Source: Haloarcula sp. DT43
GTDB lineage: Archaea > Halobacteriota > Halobacteria > Halobacteriales > Haloarculaceae
Direction: 5' to 3'
Length of the DNA stretch: 64,000 bases
Assembly: GCF_037078405.1 (NCBI RefSeq)
Contig: NZ_JAYMGZ010000004.1
Coordinates: 434,001-498,000, forward strand
The translations under genes and the position numbers were made by a program. This document shows, piece by piece, positions 1-8,288 of the stretch; positions within the stretch are counted from its first letter, which is position 1, and the number at the start of each line of letters is the position of its first letter. The notes under the pieces are model-generated. The model was not told the DNA's origin. It worked only from the letters and a program-made list of their open reading frames with translations, and did no database searches.

Positions 1-549
1 GTCGGGCGTGTACGAGGTTTCGAGGGCTCCGTTGTCGTCAATCGAACCGACCCCCTCCCCGTCGTCTAGCAGTTCGACCGAACTGGCACTGGAGTCGTTG
101 GTGAAGAGGCGAGCCAGTTCGGTTCTGATGCTCCCGTCACTGAATCCGGCCGCGTCCGGGCGCTCGGAGAGTTTGACGGCGAGCAGTTGGGCTTCGTCGC
201 CGGCAACCGCCGAGGTTCCGGCCCCAATCGTCGATTCGAACGTGAGGCCTACAGGCTCGCCCGCCTCGTGAATCGTGTACTGGTCCCTGTTGAGGGGGAC
301 GTCACCGGTCTGTGCGGACTCGACGTTGATGTACGTCTGCGGGGCCGCTATCGTCGTCGGCCCCGTTGAAGTGGTCCGAAGCGGGAGAAGCGACCGCTCC
401 CACACGTCGACGTTCTCCGTCACCGCCGTCGTCTGCCCCTCGTCGACCGGCGTCGCCGTCGCCGACGTTACGGACAGCGGCGCGGCCAACACCAGTAACA
501 CTGCAGTCGCAAAAATTGCAGCGTGTTTTATTTTTGTTGTATTACACAT
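1..549 (-). CDS. Secreted surface-glycoprotein-like protein (C-terminus off the window)
   Basis: At least 183 codons are open from an ATG at 549 to the left edge, so the C-terminus is missing. The protein starts with a short basic segment and a hydrophobic stretch (about residues 10-28) ending in SATA, a Sec-type signal peptide. The mature part aligns by eye over its whole length with the next gene: both share VTENVDVWERS, the TTS-GPTTI stretch, VES-A-TGD and GDEAQLLAVKL. It is therefore a paralogue from a tandem duplication, probably an exported, glycosylated cell-surface protein. The upstream in-frame ATG at 597 is unlikely to be used because it precedes the TATA-like box at 574-583; the ATG at 549 fits a leaderless transcript. 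Its molecular function is unknown. Confidence 0.75.
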   Translation of the reverse strand, partial: MCNTTKIKHAAIFATAVLLVLAAPLSVTSATATPVDEGQTTAVTENVDVWERSLLPLRTTSTGPTTIAAPQTYINVESAQTGDVPLNRDQYTIHEAGEPVGLTFESTIGAGTSAVAGDEAQLLAVKLSERPDAAGFSDGSIRTELARLFTNDSSASSVELLDDGEGVGSIDDNGALETSYTPD

Positions 550-573
550 TACTGAATTTTTTCGAAGGGGTGC

Positions 574-583
574 GGTATAATTC
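574..583 (-). promoter_or_regulatory. TATA-like box of the first secreted protein gene
   Basis: On the minus strand GAATTATACC ends 25 bases before the ATG at 549. The same element with the same spacing lies before the paralogous gene at 2202-2211. This matches the usual distance for leaderless haloarchaeal transcripts. Confidence 0.55.
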
Positions 584-854
584 TTATGCAGTGACATCCA
601 GCGGTCCGAAGCGCCGTGCAAAACCCGCGAAACGGGACTGCTCCGCCAGTGGGCCGTCAGGCCATCAGGCACACGTGTATCGGTCCGTCTGTATCTGTGA
701 GATATATGTAAAATATTGTATGAGAACGGGCGGCAATCGGCACCACCGCGTGTTGTCAGAATGCGAGTATTACACGGGCGTCGCACCGTTCAAAGTCTGC
801 GAGTTCCGGTGCCAGATTCGCGGCCTCCGAGGGACTCGCTGGGCACCGGAGTAG

Positions 855-2177
855 TTACGCTTCTTCGGCTTCGTCGTTCTCAGCGCCGTTCGGTCCGCCG
901 GCGTTGTCCGGGGGACCGCCGTTACCCGGGCTATCGCCGGGAGGCCCTCCGTCGTCGGGGCCGCCGCCCGGACTCAGTGCCACCGTTCCGGTGTCCGAGT
1001 TGATGGTCCCAGACTCGTTGCCGACGGCGACGTGGACGTACTGGTACGCGCCGTTCGGCCAAGAATCGAGCGTCTGGACGGTCACGTTGGTGTCGGGGGC
1101 GTCACTGACGACCGTGGCAGAGGCGTGGACGACGTCACCGCCGGCGTCCGAGTCAGCCTGAGAGACAAGCACGCCGAACAGCCCCTGCAGACCGATTGCG
1201 GGTATCGACTGGTTTGTAGAGAGGTTGATGCCGGCGATTCTGGTGCCGTTCCCGACCGTCGCCACGCCGCTGACGCTGTCGAAGGAGTTTCGGACGGAAA
1301 TCTGGTCCTGGCTGAAGCTCTCGTTCAGTTCGCCCGACACCGTCACCGTACTCGACTGGCGCTGGAGTTCGCCCTGTCGCACCAGCACCACCGCGTGCGT
1401 GGCGTTTTCGTCCTCGATTTCCGTGTCGACGTTCAGCGTGACGTCGTCGCCGGGATTGACCGGGTTCCGGGTCGGCTCGACGGTCGAGGCGTTGTCTTGC
1501 ACGATGGCCTGCTCGACACCGACGACCGTCACCTGCCCGTTGACCGAAACGTTGCCGTCGGAGACCGACAACCCTTCGTCACCCTCGTCGACAGTCACCA
1601 GGACGAAGGCGTACGCACCGCCTGACTCGGGCGTGTAAGAAGCGTTCAGTTCGCCCGTTTCACTAATCCGTCCGACGCCCGCTGCGTCGTCGAGCAGTTC
1701 GGACGACGTGACGTTCGTGTTGTTCGCGAAGACGGCCCCGATCGAAGCCGTGACGTTGCCGGTGTCCAGGCCGTCCGTGGTCGGGACCCGATTGAGCTTG
1801 ACGGCGAGCAGTTGCGCCTCGTCGCCGGCAAGCGCCCTCGTCCCGGCACCGATTCTGGGCTCGAAAGACATGTTTATCGACTCGTTGCGCTCGTGGACCG
1901 TCAGCGTGCGCTTGTTGAGCGGCAGGTCACCGGTCGCGGCCGACTCGACGTTGATGAACGTCCGGGGCCCTACAATCGTCGTCGGACCTTCAGAGGTCGT
2001 CCGGAGCGTGAGCGGCGACCGCTCCCACACGTCGACGTTCTCGGTCACCGAGATGGTTTGACGCTCGGCGACGGGCGTCGCCCCGGCAGTGGACAGCACC
2101 GAGACAGGGCCTGCGAGTAACATCGCGGCTGCCAAGGCGAGGATGGCAGCGCGCCGTAGTATTGGGGATTTTACCAT
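855..2177 (-). CDS. Secreted, sequon-rich surface protein
   Basis: 440 aa. Residues 1-36 form a signal peptide (basic start, long hydrophobic run, then TAGATPVA). The mature chain is very acidic and contains many Asn-X-Ser/Thr sequons, as in haloarchaeal N-glycosylated surface proteins. It has no recognisable catalytic motif. Residues from about 410 on are Gly/Pro/Asp/Asn-rich low complexity ending in EEA, and I see no PGF-CTERM sorting signal or C-terminal membrane helix. The first two thirds match the truncated neighbour to the left. The start at 2177 was preferred to an upstream in-frame codon at 2261 because a TATA-like box at 2202-2211 sits inside that extension and the hydrophobic signal begins right after this Met. 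Probable surface or secreted matrix protein; function not known. Confidence 0.8.
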   Translation of the reverse strand: MVKSPILRRAAILALAAAMLLAGPVSVLSTAGATPVAERQTISVTENVDVWERSPLTLRTTSEGPTTIVGPRTFINVESAATGDLPLNKRTLTVHERNESINMSFEPRIGAGTRALAGDEAQLLAVKLNRVPTTDGLDTGNVTASIGAVFANNTNVTSSELLDDAAGVGRISETGELNASYTPESGGAYAFVLVTVDEGDEGLSVSDGNVSVNGQVTVVGVEQAIVQDNASTVEPTRNPVNPGDDVTLNVDTEIEDENATHAVVLVRQGELQRQSSTVTVSGELNESFSQDQISVRNSFDSVSGVATVGNGTRIAGINLSTNQSIPAIGLQGLFGVLVSQADSDAGGDVVHASATVVSDAPDTNVTVQTLDSWPNGAYQYVHVAVGNESGTINSDTGTVALSPGGGPDDGGPPGDSPGNGGPPDNAGGPNGAENDEAEEA

Positions 2178-2201
2178 TACGAGGAAATTACAGAAGCCTG
2201 T

Positions 2202-2211
2202 GGTATATTTC
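2202..2211 (-). promoter_or_regulatory. TATA-like box of the 440-aa secreted protein
   Basis: GAAATATACC on the minus strand, 25 bases before the ATG at 2177. It is part of a stretch of about 20 bases nearly identical to the promoter of the paralogue at 574-583, so the duplication included the promoter. Confidence 0.55.
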
Positions 2212-2688
2212 TTATGCAGTAGCACTTCTGAGAGTGGTATAAAGCGTCTTTTCAGACACAACTATATTCTCGTGTCCCCAAAAGTGATATATTTCTTGTA
2301 GTTGTGCATCTAGTATATATACTCGAAAATAAGGTGGTAACTACCCAGTTTCAAGACAGATTAGATAGGGTGTTACTGGTGGTAAATCGTATCTAGAGTA
2401 GCCAGCGTCGAGAAGGAATCCGAGTCAATCCGTCCCGAGCGGTAGCCCGGACTCTGCCGCGGTACGTCGGAGAATTGCGAGGGAAGACCGCTCCGTGCGA
2501 GTCTTCCGGCACCGGTCAACCGTCGTCCATCGGGGTCGATGGACGGTGGCCGCTCGCGGTTTGCGAGGGACCGCGTCGGTCCAGCAGTGCGATGGAAGGG
2601 AGCGAACCGCGCGACGGTGGGGCCGCCGCGCACTTTTCGCCCCCTCCGCGTGCATCTTTCGGCGTCGCGCCGTGCGACCCCTACACGA
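2212..2688. other. Intergenic, no gene recognised
   Basis: An AT-rich half (to about 2400) is followed by a GC-rich half. Open frames in the GC-rich half are Arg-rich and look like non-coding shadows. I looked for SRP RNA and RNase P RNA signatures (the helix 8 GGAA context, the GAGGAAAGTC box) and did not find a convincing match, although a structured RNA in 2450-2680 cannot be excluded by eye. Confidence 0.4.
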
Positions 2689-2772
2689 TGCGAGGGAAGG
2701 GATTTGAACCCTTGGACCCCTACGGGAGCGGATCTTGAGTCCGCCGCCGTTTCCTGGCTTGGCTACCCTCGC
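2689..2772 (-). tRNA. tRNA-Leu (anticodon CAA)
   Basis: 84-nt class II tRNA read on the minus strand. The acceptor strands GCGAGGG and CCCTCGC pair perfectly with discriminator A. The anticodon stem GCGGA/TCCGC closes a loop with CAA at positions 34-36. A long variable arm and a canonical T-arm (AAGGG, loop TTCAAAT, CCCTT) follow. No intron is apparent. A TATA-like element lies about 40 bases upstream at 2801-2820. Confidence 0.95.
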
Positions 2773-2800
2773 ACGCGTGTTGCACTCGAAACACACGGCA

Positions 2801-2820
2801 GTACGGTATAAATGTCGTAC
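2801..2820. promoter_or_regulatory. Palindromic TATA-like element between tRNA-Leu and the DUF309 gene
   Basis: GTACG at 2801-2805 and CGTAC at 2816-2820 form a perfect inverted repeat around TATAAAT (2807-2813). Read leftwards it is placed correctly for the tRNA-Leu. Read rightwards it is about 85 bases from the DUF309 start. A shared or symmetric promoter is an inference. Confidence 0.45.
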
Positions 2821-2896
2821 GGAACGGACTCGGAGCGGGCGGCCGCACGGCCCACGGAACCGGTGGTTTGACCCCCTGGGAGACGGTAGCGTACGC

Positions 2897-3379
2897 ATGG
2901 ACGACCACACGCGCGACCCGACCGTCGAGCCCCCGGACGGGAATCCGGCGGGCTGGCGAGCCGACGGACAGTGGGAACACGAGACGCTCAGGCGGGCCGT
3001 CGTCCACGGCGTCCGCCTGTACAACTCCGGGGAGTTCCACGAGTCACACGACTGCTTCGAGGACGAGTGGTACAACTACGGCCGCGGGAACACGGAGAGC
3101 AAATTCCTCCACGGGATGGTGCAGGTCGCCGCCGGCGCGTACAAGCACTTCGACTTCGAGGACGACGACGGCATGCGGTCGCTGTTTCGCACGTCGCTGC
3201 AGTACTTCCGTGGCGTCCCGAACGACTACTACGGCGTCGACCTGCTCGACGTGCGGACGACGGTCACGAACGCGCTGTCGGACCCGTCGGCGCTGGAGGG
3301 CTGGCAGATTCGCCTCGACGGCGAGTATCCGACCGTCCGCCCGGAGGACATCGAGTTCGCCGAGTCGCTCGAACACTGA
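2897..3379 (+). CDS. DUF309 family protein
   Basis: 160 aa. The central part has the family signature of DUF309: a helix with [13 protein letters not shown] (about residues 49-61) followed by [15 protein letters not shown] and a second helical repeat around [13 protein letters not shown]. These conserved His/Glu/Trp positions define the small all-alpha DUF309 family, whose biochemical role is not established. The start at 2897 was chosen because the upstream frame runs back into the tRNA gene and reads as Arg-rich non-coding sequence. It is followed 45 bases later by the deacylase gene in the same direction, so the two may be cotranscribed. Confidence 0.75.
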   Translation: MDDHTRDPTVEPPDGNPAGWRADGQWEHETLRRAVVHGVRLYNSGEFHESHDCFEDEWYNYGRGNTESKFLHGMVQVAAGAYKHFDFEDDDGMRSLFRTSLQYFRGVPNDYYGVDLLDVRTTVTNALSDPSALEGWQIRLDGEYPTVRPEDIEFAESLEH

Positions 3380-3424
3380 CCGGTTCCGGGCACTTCTAAA
3401 GGCTGGAGGCGTTATTACGGGTAG

Positions 3425-4213
3425 ATGCGAATCGAGCAACTGGGAGACGGGATTCCGGAGGTGGCCGTCGTGGGGAGCATCCACGGCGACGAACCGTGCG
3501 GACGGGACGGTATCGAAGCCGTCCTGGCCGACCCGCCCGAAGTCGAGCGACCGGTCAAGTTCATCATCGCGAACGAGGCGGCCCTCGACGCGGACCAGCG
3601 GTACCTCGACACGGACCTCAACCGTTCGTTCCCCGGCGACGCCGACAGCGAGTCCCACGAGACGCGGCTGGCTGCGGCTCTGGCCGCGGAACTCCAGGAC
3701 TGCACCGTGCTCTCGCTGCACTCCACGCAGTCCTACGAGGGGATGTTTGCCCTCGTCGACGACCTCACGTCGGAGATGGAACGGCTCTGTAGCGCGCTCT
3801 CCGTGGACGCCGTCGTCCAGACGAAGGGGGCAAACGAAGGGCGGCTGTTCGCGACAGTGGACTCCGTCGTCGAAGTCGAGTGTGGCTATCAGGGCTCGGC
3901 GGAGGCCGCCGAGAACGCCGAGCAGGTCATCCGGGAGTTCCTCGCCGCCACCGGCGTCACTGCCGAGCCACCGCTCCAGCGAGACACGGAGCTGCCGGTG
4001 TTCCAGCTCGGCGAGCCCATTCCCAAGTCAGCCGCCGAACAGTACGAGGTGTTCGTCCGGAACTTCGAGCACGTCCCCGAGGGCGACCCCGTGGCCGCGG
4101 CCGACGACGAGACTGTCGTCGCGGAGGAGCCGTTCCACCCGGTCCTGCTCTCGGCCCACGGCTACGAGGACGTGTTCGGCTTTACCGCGGATCGAATTGG
4201 GATGCTAGACTGA
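3425..4213 (+). CDS. Succinylglutamate desuccinylase/aspartoacylase family protein (M14-like)
   Basis: 262 aa zinc-dependent deacylase-type protein. Visible family motifs are HGDE at residues 20-23 (Zn ligands His and Glu), D-DLNRSFPGD around 60-70 (substrate-binding Asn-Arg), and a third His ligand in LSLHST around 98-103. A Glu near 155 in VVEVECGYQ is a plausible general base. Members deacylate N-acyl amino acids, but the substrate cannot be read from the sequence. The chain is shorter than the second M14-type protein in this window (48401-49423) and lacks its C-terminal barrel-like part. The start Met directly begins the conserved strand MRIEQLGDG. A strong hairpin follows the stop. Confidence 0.8.
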   Translation: MRIEQLGDGIPEVAVVGSIHGDEPCGRDGIEAVLADPPEVERPVKFIIANEAALDADQRYLDTDLNRSFPGDADSESHETRLAAALAAELQDCTVLSLHSTQSYEGMFALVDDLTSEMERLCSALSVDAVVQTKGANEGRLFATVDSVVEVECGYQGSAEAAENAEQVIREFLAATGVTAEPPLQRDTELPVFQLGEPIPKSAAEQYEVFVRNFEHVPEGDPVAAADDETVVAEEPFHPVLLSAHGYEDVFGFTADRIGMLD

Positions 4214-4236
4214 GCAATCTATTGTTGACCCGCTGA

Positions 4237-4261
4237 TTTAGACGGCAAGCGCCCGTCTAAA
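4237..4261. terminator. Perfect 9-bp hairpin between convergent genes
   Basis: TTTAGACGG (4237-4245) and CCGTCTAAA (4253-4261) pair perfectly around a 7-nt loop and are followed by more A residues. It lies between the convergent deacylase and aldo/keto reductase genes and is probably a transcription end site for one or both. The inference rests on structure and position only. Confidence 0.45.
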
Positions 4262-4407
4262 AAACCAAAGCACACCTCGCACTGATTATCGGGTGGCAGT
4301 TGTCAAACGCGCTGGCCGAGGTATTCAGTGGAAAATTCTCGTGTTCTCGGCACAAATTATATTTCCGCTCAATTGTCGACCTTCCATTCAATGACTTGGA
4401 AAGAAGC

Positions 4408-5316
4408 TCAGGCAATCCGATTATAGAGACTGTCCGGTACGAAAGTCCCCAGTACATTGCGAGCCTTGTATATCGATCCACCTTCGCGGTTTTCTCGGTA
4501 CCAGAACGGGGGTTTGAGTTCCCTGATCCGCTGCATGTCGCGGTCCGTGAGTTCGAAATCAAAGACGTCCATGTTCGCCTCTACGTGTCTCGGCGTCGTG
4601 GCCTTCGGAATCGTGACAACGTTCTCTTGTTGTATTAGCCACCTGATCGATAGCTGTGCTGCCGATTTACCGTACCGGTCACCAATCGAACGTAGGACAT
4701 CGTCTTCAACAACTCGCCCCTCTGCAAGCGGACTGTACGCGGTAACTGTGATATCGTTATCCTGGCAAAATCTGACGAGTTCCTCGTCACCCCAATAGGG
4801 ATGGTATTCAATCTGATTTGTCGCAATAGGAGCGTCTGAAAGCTGCATCGCCCGCATGAGCTCCTTGATAGAAAAGTTACTCACCCCGATCTGATTGACC
4901 AACCCATCATCGACGAGTGTGTTGAGCGCGTTGAACGTTTCTTCCATATCTGCCAGCGGGTTCCACCAGTGAACCAATAACAGATCTAAATACTCCGTTC
5001 CCAGCCGTTCGAGACATCCCTTAGCTGCCTGAATCAAGCGGTCATACTCGACCATTTCGGGATATCCCTTGATTTTCGTCGTCAAGAAGAGGTCGTCGCG
5101 GTCAACGCTGGAGTGTTCGATTGCGCGACCGACGGCCGCTTCGTTTTCGTAGGCCATCGCAGTGTCAATGTGCGTGTACCCACACTCAAGCGCATTACTA
5201 ACCGCGTTGTAGCACTTATACCCTCCAGTTCGGTAGGTGCCGAACCCGAGAGTAGGGACCGTGGTCGTACCATTCTGCTCGGTTGCCATGTCGGCTGACT
5301 GTTGTGGTCGCTTCAT
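4408..5316 (-). CDS. Aldo/keto reductase
   Basis: 302 aa NAD(P)H-dependent oxidoreductase of the AKR superfamily, single TIM barrel. The catalytic tetrad is visible: Asp51 (THIDTA), Tyr56 (AMAYENE), Lys81 (TTKIKG) and His116 (LLLVHWW). The cofactor region IPKATTPRHVEAN near residue 240 fits the NADP-binding end of the family. It is most like the small archaeal and bacterial 2,5-diketogluconate reductase type, but the substrate is unknown. The Met at 5316 follows a GAGG stretch by five bases; a second Met at 5289 would give a more usual N-terminus, so the start is uncertain. Nucleotide composition is a little less GC-rich than the neighbours. Confidence 0.85.
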   Translation of the reverse strand: MKRPQQSADMATEQNGTTTVPTLGFGTYRTGGYKCYNAVSNALECGYTHIDTAMAYENEAAVGRAIEHSSVDRDDLFLTTKIKGYPEMVEYDRLIQAAKGCLERLGTEYLDLLLVHWWNPLADMEETFNALNTLVDDGLVNQIGVSNFSIKELMRAMQLSDAPIATNQIEYHPYWGDEELVRFCQDNDITVTAYSPLAEGRVVEDDVLRSIGDRYGKSAAQLSIRWLIQQENVVTIPKATTPRHVEANMDVFDFELTDRDMQRIRELKPPFWYRENREGGSIYKARNVLGTFVPDSLYNRIA

Positions 5317-5886
5317 TTTCCTCAGTTTTATCTGATATAATCATGACAGTAGAACCGGGCCTGTATTGGTATGGGCTTTATAATTCAACATATTTAGATA
5401 TGGGGCAAAGAAATAAACTCTGTATGACATAATTGCGTGCCTATAATTTACAGCTCTGTACCACGGTTTCATCGGGACCATGCTAAACAGAGGCTCCGCG
5501 ATTCGAGTGGCTTTACAGGAGAATTTACTTCGTTCCTGTAGTGTGTAGCTGGAAGGGGTTGTAACCCGGCAGAATAGCGGCGATCCAGACGACTCGTTAG
5601 TTCCCGAGGATAATCGAGACGCTGGCCGCTATCCTTGGACGACCTGGTGTGATGTCAGCGGTGCGCGTGAAGAGAACCTTACTCGACGGGTCGTAAGCAA
5701 ACGTTCAGGTACCGAGGCTACTCGGCCGAGAGTTCGAAAAGTCTGCAAACGCGAGACGCTCCAGCGCCTAGTTGTGGGTCAGATGAGCACCGTCAGTGGG
5801 ACTTCGCGGTGGAGTTGAGGAACGTACCGTGGCGGACGTTTGTTTGTGCAGGTCGACACTTGGGGACGATTCGATCCACACGATGA
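5317..5886. other. Long intergenic region, nothing recognised
   Basis: About 570 bases of mixed composition without a plausible gene on either strand: every frame is interrupted and the short frames show no protein-like composition. It may be decayed accessory DNA. Confidence 0.4.
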
Positions 5887-5892
5887 TTTATT
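5887..5892 (+). promoter_or_regulatory. TATA-like box of the amidase gene
   Basis: TTTATT lies 27-32 bases before the ATG at 5919, the distance expected for a leaderless haloarchaeal transcript. Confidence 0.5.
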
Positions 5893-5918
5893 CTCCAATA
5901 GCCCGTGCTTGAGAATGT

Positions 5919-7223
5919 ATGTCAGAGCAAATCCAGCAGGAACTCGACGTCGACAGGTTCACACTGGGACTCGTCGGCCCGGACCAGGAGTGGGCCGGGA
6001 CGGTCGCCGACGGTGGGACCGTTCGCACGCACACGCCGCCCGCGTGCTGGGGACCGATGATAACTCCCGAGTTCCGCGGCGGCCACGAGGTGACACGTCC
6101 CATCCGCGTCGAGAACGCCGAGCCTGGCGATGCCCTCGCCGTCCACATCAAGGACGTTGAGGTGACGAGCGTCGCGACGAGCACGGGCAGCATGGCCGAG
6201 CGCGAGGGCGCGTTCGGGAGCGACCCGTTCGTCGACCACCGGTGTCCGGAGTGTGGGACCGAGTGGCCCGACAGCGTCGTTGAGGGCACCGGCGAGGACG
6301 CGATTCGCTGCGCGGAGTGTGGGGCCAACGCCTCCTCGTTTGGCTTCGAGTTCGGCTACACCGTCGCGTTCGACGATGACCGCTCGGTCGGGCTGACGGT
6401 CGGCCCCGACGGCGCCGCGGACCTCGCGGAACGCGCCGACGAGGCGATGGCACTGCCGGAACACTCCCGGCAACACCCGATTCTGTTGTACAAGCCCGAC
6501 GAGATACCCGGGACGCTCGGCCATCTCCGGCCGTTCATCGGGAACATCGGCACGACGCCGTCGGTGGAGTTCCCCGACTCACACAACGCCGGTGACTTCG
6601 GCCAGTTCCTCATCGGTGCCGACCACGACTGGGGTCTCCCCGACGAAGCGGCGCTGGACGCCCGTACGGACGGTCACCTGGACTCGAACGACGTCCGCCC
6701 CGGCGCGACGCTCATCTGTCCCGTCGAAATCGACGGCGCGGGACTGTACGTCGGTGACCTGCACGCAAACCAGGGCGACGGCGAACTCTCGCTTCACACG
6801 ACCGACGTGAGCGGCCGCACCGAACTCGAAGTCAGCGTCATCAAAGGCCTCGACATCGACGGCCCGCTCCTGCTCCCGAACGAGTCGGACCTGCCGGACA
6901 TCGCCAAACCGTACACGGACGCCGAACGAGCGGCCGGCGACGCCCTCGCCGCCGAACATCAGGTCGACGACGTCGTCGACGCGGCGCCGCTCCAGATTAT
7001 CGGGTCCGGCGCGACCATCAACGACGCCACCGAGAACGCGTTCGCACGCGCCGGCACGCTGTTCGACATGTCGGAGGGCGAGGTCCGAGCGAGATGTACG
7101 TTCACCGGCGGCGTCGAAATCGCGCGGCTGCCCGGCGTCGTGCAGCTCTCGATGCTCGCGCCGATGGACCTGCTCGAAGACCGTGGCCTCGCCGATACCG
7201 TCCGCGAACAGTACGACCTGTAG
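5919..7223 (+). CDS. Acetamidase/formamidase family protein with zinc-ribbon insert
   Basis: 434 aa. The fold-defining segments of the FmdA/AmdA family are present: RTHTPPACWGP near residue 40, PIRVENAEPGDALAVHI near 61-77, GGHEV, GNIGTTPS near 210, HNAGDFG, GATLICPVEIDGAGLYVGDLHANQGDGE near 265-290, and a conserved C-terminal domain. The family hydrolyses small amides such as formamide or acetamide to ammonia and the acid, so a nitrogen-scavenging role is likely. Unusual for the family, residues 109-134 insert a C-X2-C...C-X2-C pair (Cys109, 112, 131, 134) that looks like a zinc ribbon. The gene is monocistronic, with its own TATA-like box. The exact substrate is unknown. Confidence 0.85.
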   Translation: MSEQIQQELDVDRFTLGLVGPDQEWAGTVADGGTVRTHTPPACWGPMITPEFRGGHEVTRPIRVENAEPGDALAVHIKDVEVTSVATSTGSMAEREGAFGSDPFVDHRCPECGTEWPDSVVEGTGEDAIRCAECGANASSFGFEFGYTVAFDDDRSVGLTVGPDGAADLAERADEAMALPEHSRQHPILLYKPDEIPGTLGHLRPFIGNIGTTPSVEFPDSHNAGDFGQFLIGADHDWGLPDEAALDARTDGHLDSNDVRPGATLICPVEIDGAGLYVGDLHANQGDGELSLHTTDVSGRTELEVSVIKGLDIDGPLLLPNESDLPDIAKPYTDAERAAGDALAAEHQVDDVVDAAPLQIIGSGATINDATENAFARAGTLFDMSEGEVRARCTFTGGVEIARLPGVVQLSMLAPMDLLEDRGLADTVREQYDL

Positions 7224-7237
7224 CGACGCACCGACGC

Positions 7238-7498
7238 TCAGCCGCCGCGCATCGCCGGGAAAATCTCGACCGCCGCGCCGGGCGGCACCCGTTCGTCGCG
7301 GTCGGCACTCTCGCCGCCGACCATCACACGCACGCTCGGCCGAAGGTCGCCGTCTTCGTCGACCAGCTGTGATTCCGCACGCGGATACGCGTCGACTAAG
7401 GCCGTTATGACGGTTCCGACCGTGTCACCGTCGGCTCCGACTTCGACCGTCTTCGCCCCCGTCGCCGCCCGAAGCGGGCCGTACACAGTCACTTCCAC
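7238..7498 (-). CDS. MoaD/SAMP-type ubiquitin-like sulfur carrier
   Basis: 86 aa beta-grasp protein from a GTG start at 7498. The frame is open further upstream, but that part has no protein-like conservation and starts inside a divergent gene leader. The chain shows the MoaD pattern: VYGPLRAATG, a middle helix, VLVDAYP-type segment, VRVMVGGE, then PPGAAVEIFPAMRGG. It ends in Gly-Gly, the feature needed for adenylation by an E1-like UbaA and for transfer of sulfur (molybdopterin, thiolated tRNA) or conjugation to lysines as in the small archaeal modifier proteins. Whether it works as MoaD, as a SAMP, or both cannot be decided from sequence. Confidence 0.8.
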   Translation of the reverse strand: MEVTVYGPLRAATGAKTVEVGADGDTVGTVITALVDAYPRAESQLVDEDGDLRPSVRVMVGGESADRDERVPPGAAVEIFPAMRGG

Positions 7499-7670
7499 GT
7501 TGACTAGTCGTGTCGCGGAGTTCAAAAAGACAGGTCTCGCTCGGATTCTCGACCCGATGTCAGTAGCTCGACGAGACGTATCGAGAGCGTGGACATCGGC
7601 GACCGGCATGACAGGACTCACACTCCCAGAAGATGTTTACATTCCCAATCGAAAGGGGAGAGACGCTACG

Positions 7671-8237
7671 ATGCCCTCCAAGCATGCCCTCCGTAGCCTC
7701 GGGAGTCTCCTCGCCGTACTCGGACTCTCCGGGGTCGCAACAGCACAGTCGACGGCACCGGACGGTTTCACAAACCCGGCCTTCGGAGTGGTCCTCCAGT
7801 TCGGTATCGGCTTCGTCGTTCTCGCAGTATTGGGTGCCGCGGCCGCCGCTATCGGCCCGGAATACACCACCAACGCCGTGCGAGAGATTCAGGACGACCC
7901 CGGCGCCGCCATCGGCTGGGGGATTCTTGTCGGCATTCTGCTTCCCATCGGACTGGTGTTGCTCGCACTGACGGTCATCGGCGCGCTGATTTCGATTCCC
8001 GGACTGCTCCTTCTCGGCGTCCTCGGTATCGTCGGCACCGGGATTACCGCCGTCTGGGTCGGCAATTCGGTCATCGGAGACGACGGGACCGTCAGCGTAA
8101 CCGACGGGGTCGCCGGCGCGCTGTTGCTGGCAGTCCCCTTCGCGATTCCGGTCGTCGGCGGTTTCCTCCTCAACCTCATCACGCTCGTCGGCCTGGGCGT
8201 GGTCGGGCGTGACCTGTACGAAAGCTGGTCGGACTGA
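7671..8237 (+). CDS. Multi-pass membrane protein, function unknown
   Basis: 188 aa. An N-terminal hydrophobic segment ending at AQSTAPDG looks like a signal peptide, so the mature N-terminus may face outside. About four further membrane helices follow (roughly 45-65, 82-120 as two adjacent Gly/Leu/Ile-rich segments, and 142-180). A short hydrophilic region with IGPEYTTNAVREIQDDPG sits between the first two. This resembles small haloarchaeal membrane proteins often encoded near polymer-forming cytoskeletal (bactofilin-like) proteins, but no such neighbour is visible here. The ATG at 7671 was chosen because the upstream extension overlaps the divergent MoaD-like gene and lacks hydrophobic character. 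Confidence 0.65.
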   Translation: MPSKHALRSLGSLLAVLGLSGVATAQSTAPDGFTNPAFGVVLQFGIGFVVLAVLGAAAAAIGPEYTTNAVREIQDDPGAAIGWGILVGILLPIGLVLLALTVIGALISIPGLLLLGVLGIVGTGITAVWVGNSVIGDDGTVSVTDGVAGALLLAVPFAIPVVGGFLLNLITLVGLGVVGRDLYESWSD

Positions 8238-8288
8238 GCGAGCTCCCGACGCGCTGGCCCCGCGGCCGAACCTCACCGACGACCGGCG

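Noticed and set aside
2450-2680. GC-rich block considered as SRP RNA or RNase P RNA.
   Set aside because: The diagnostic conserved motifs were not found, and the folding could not be verified by hand.
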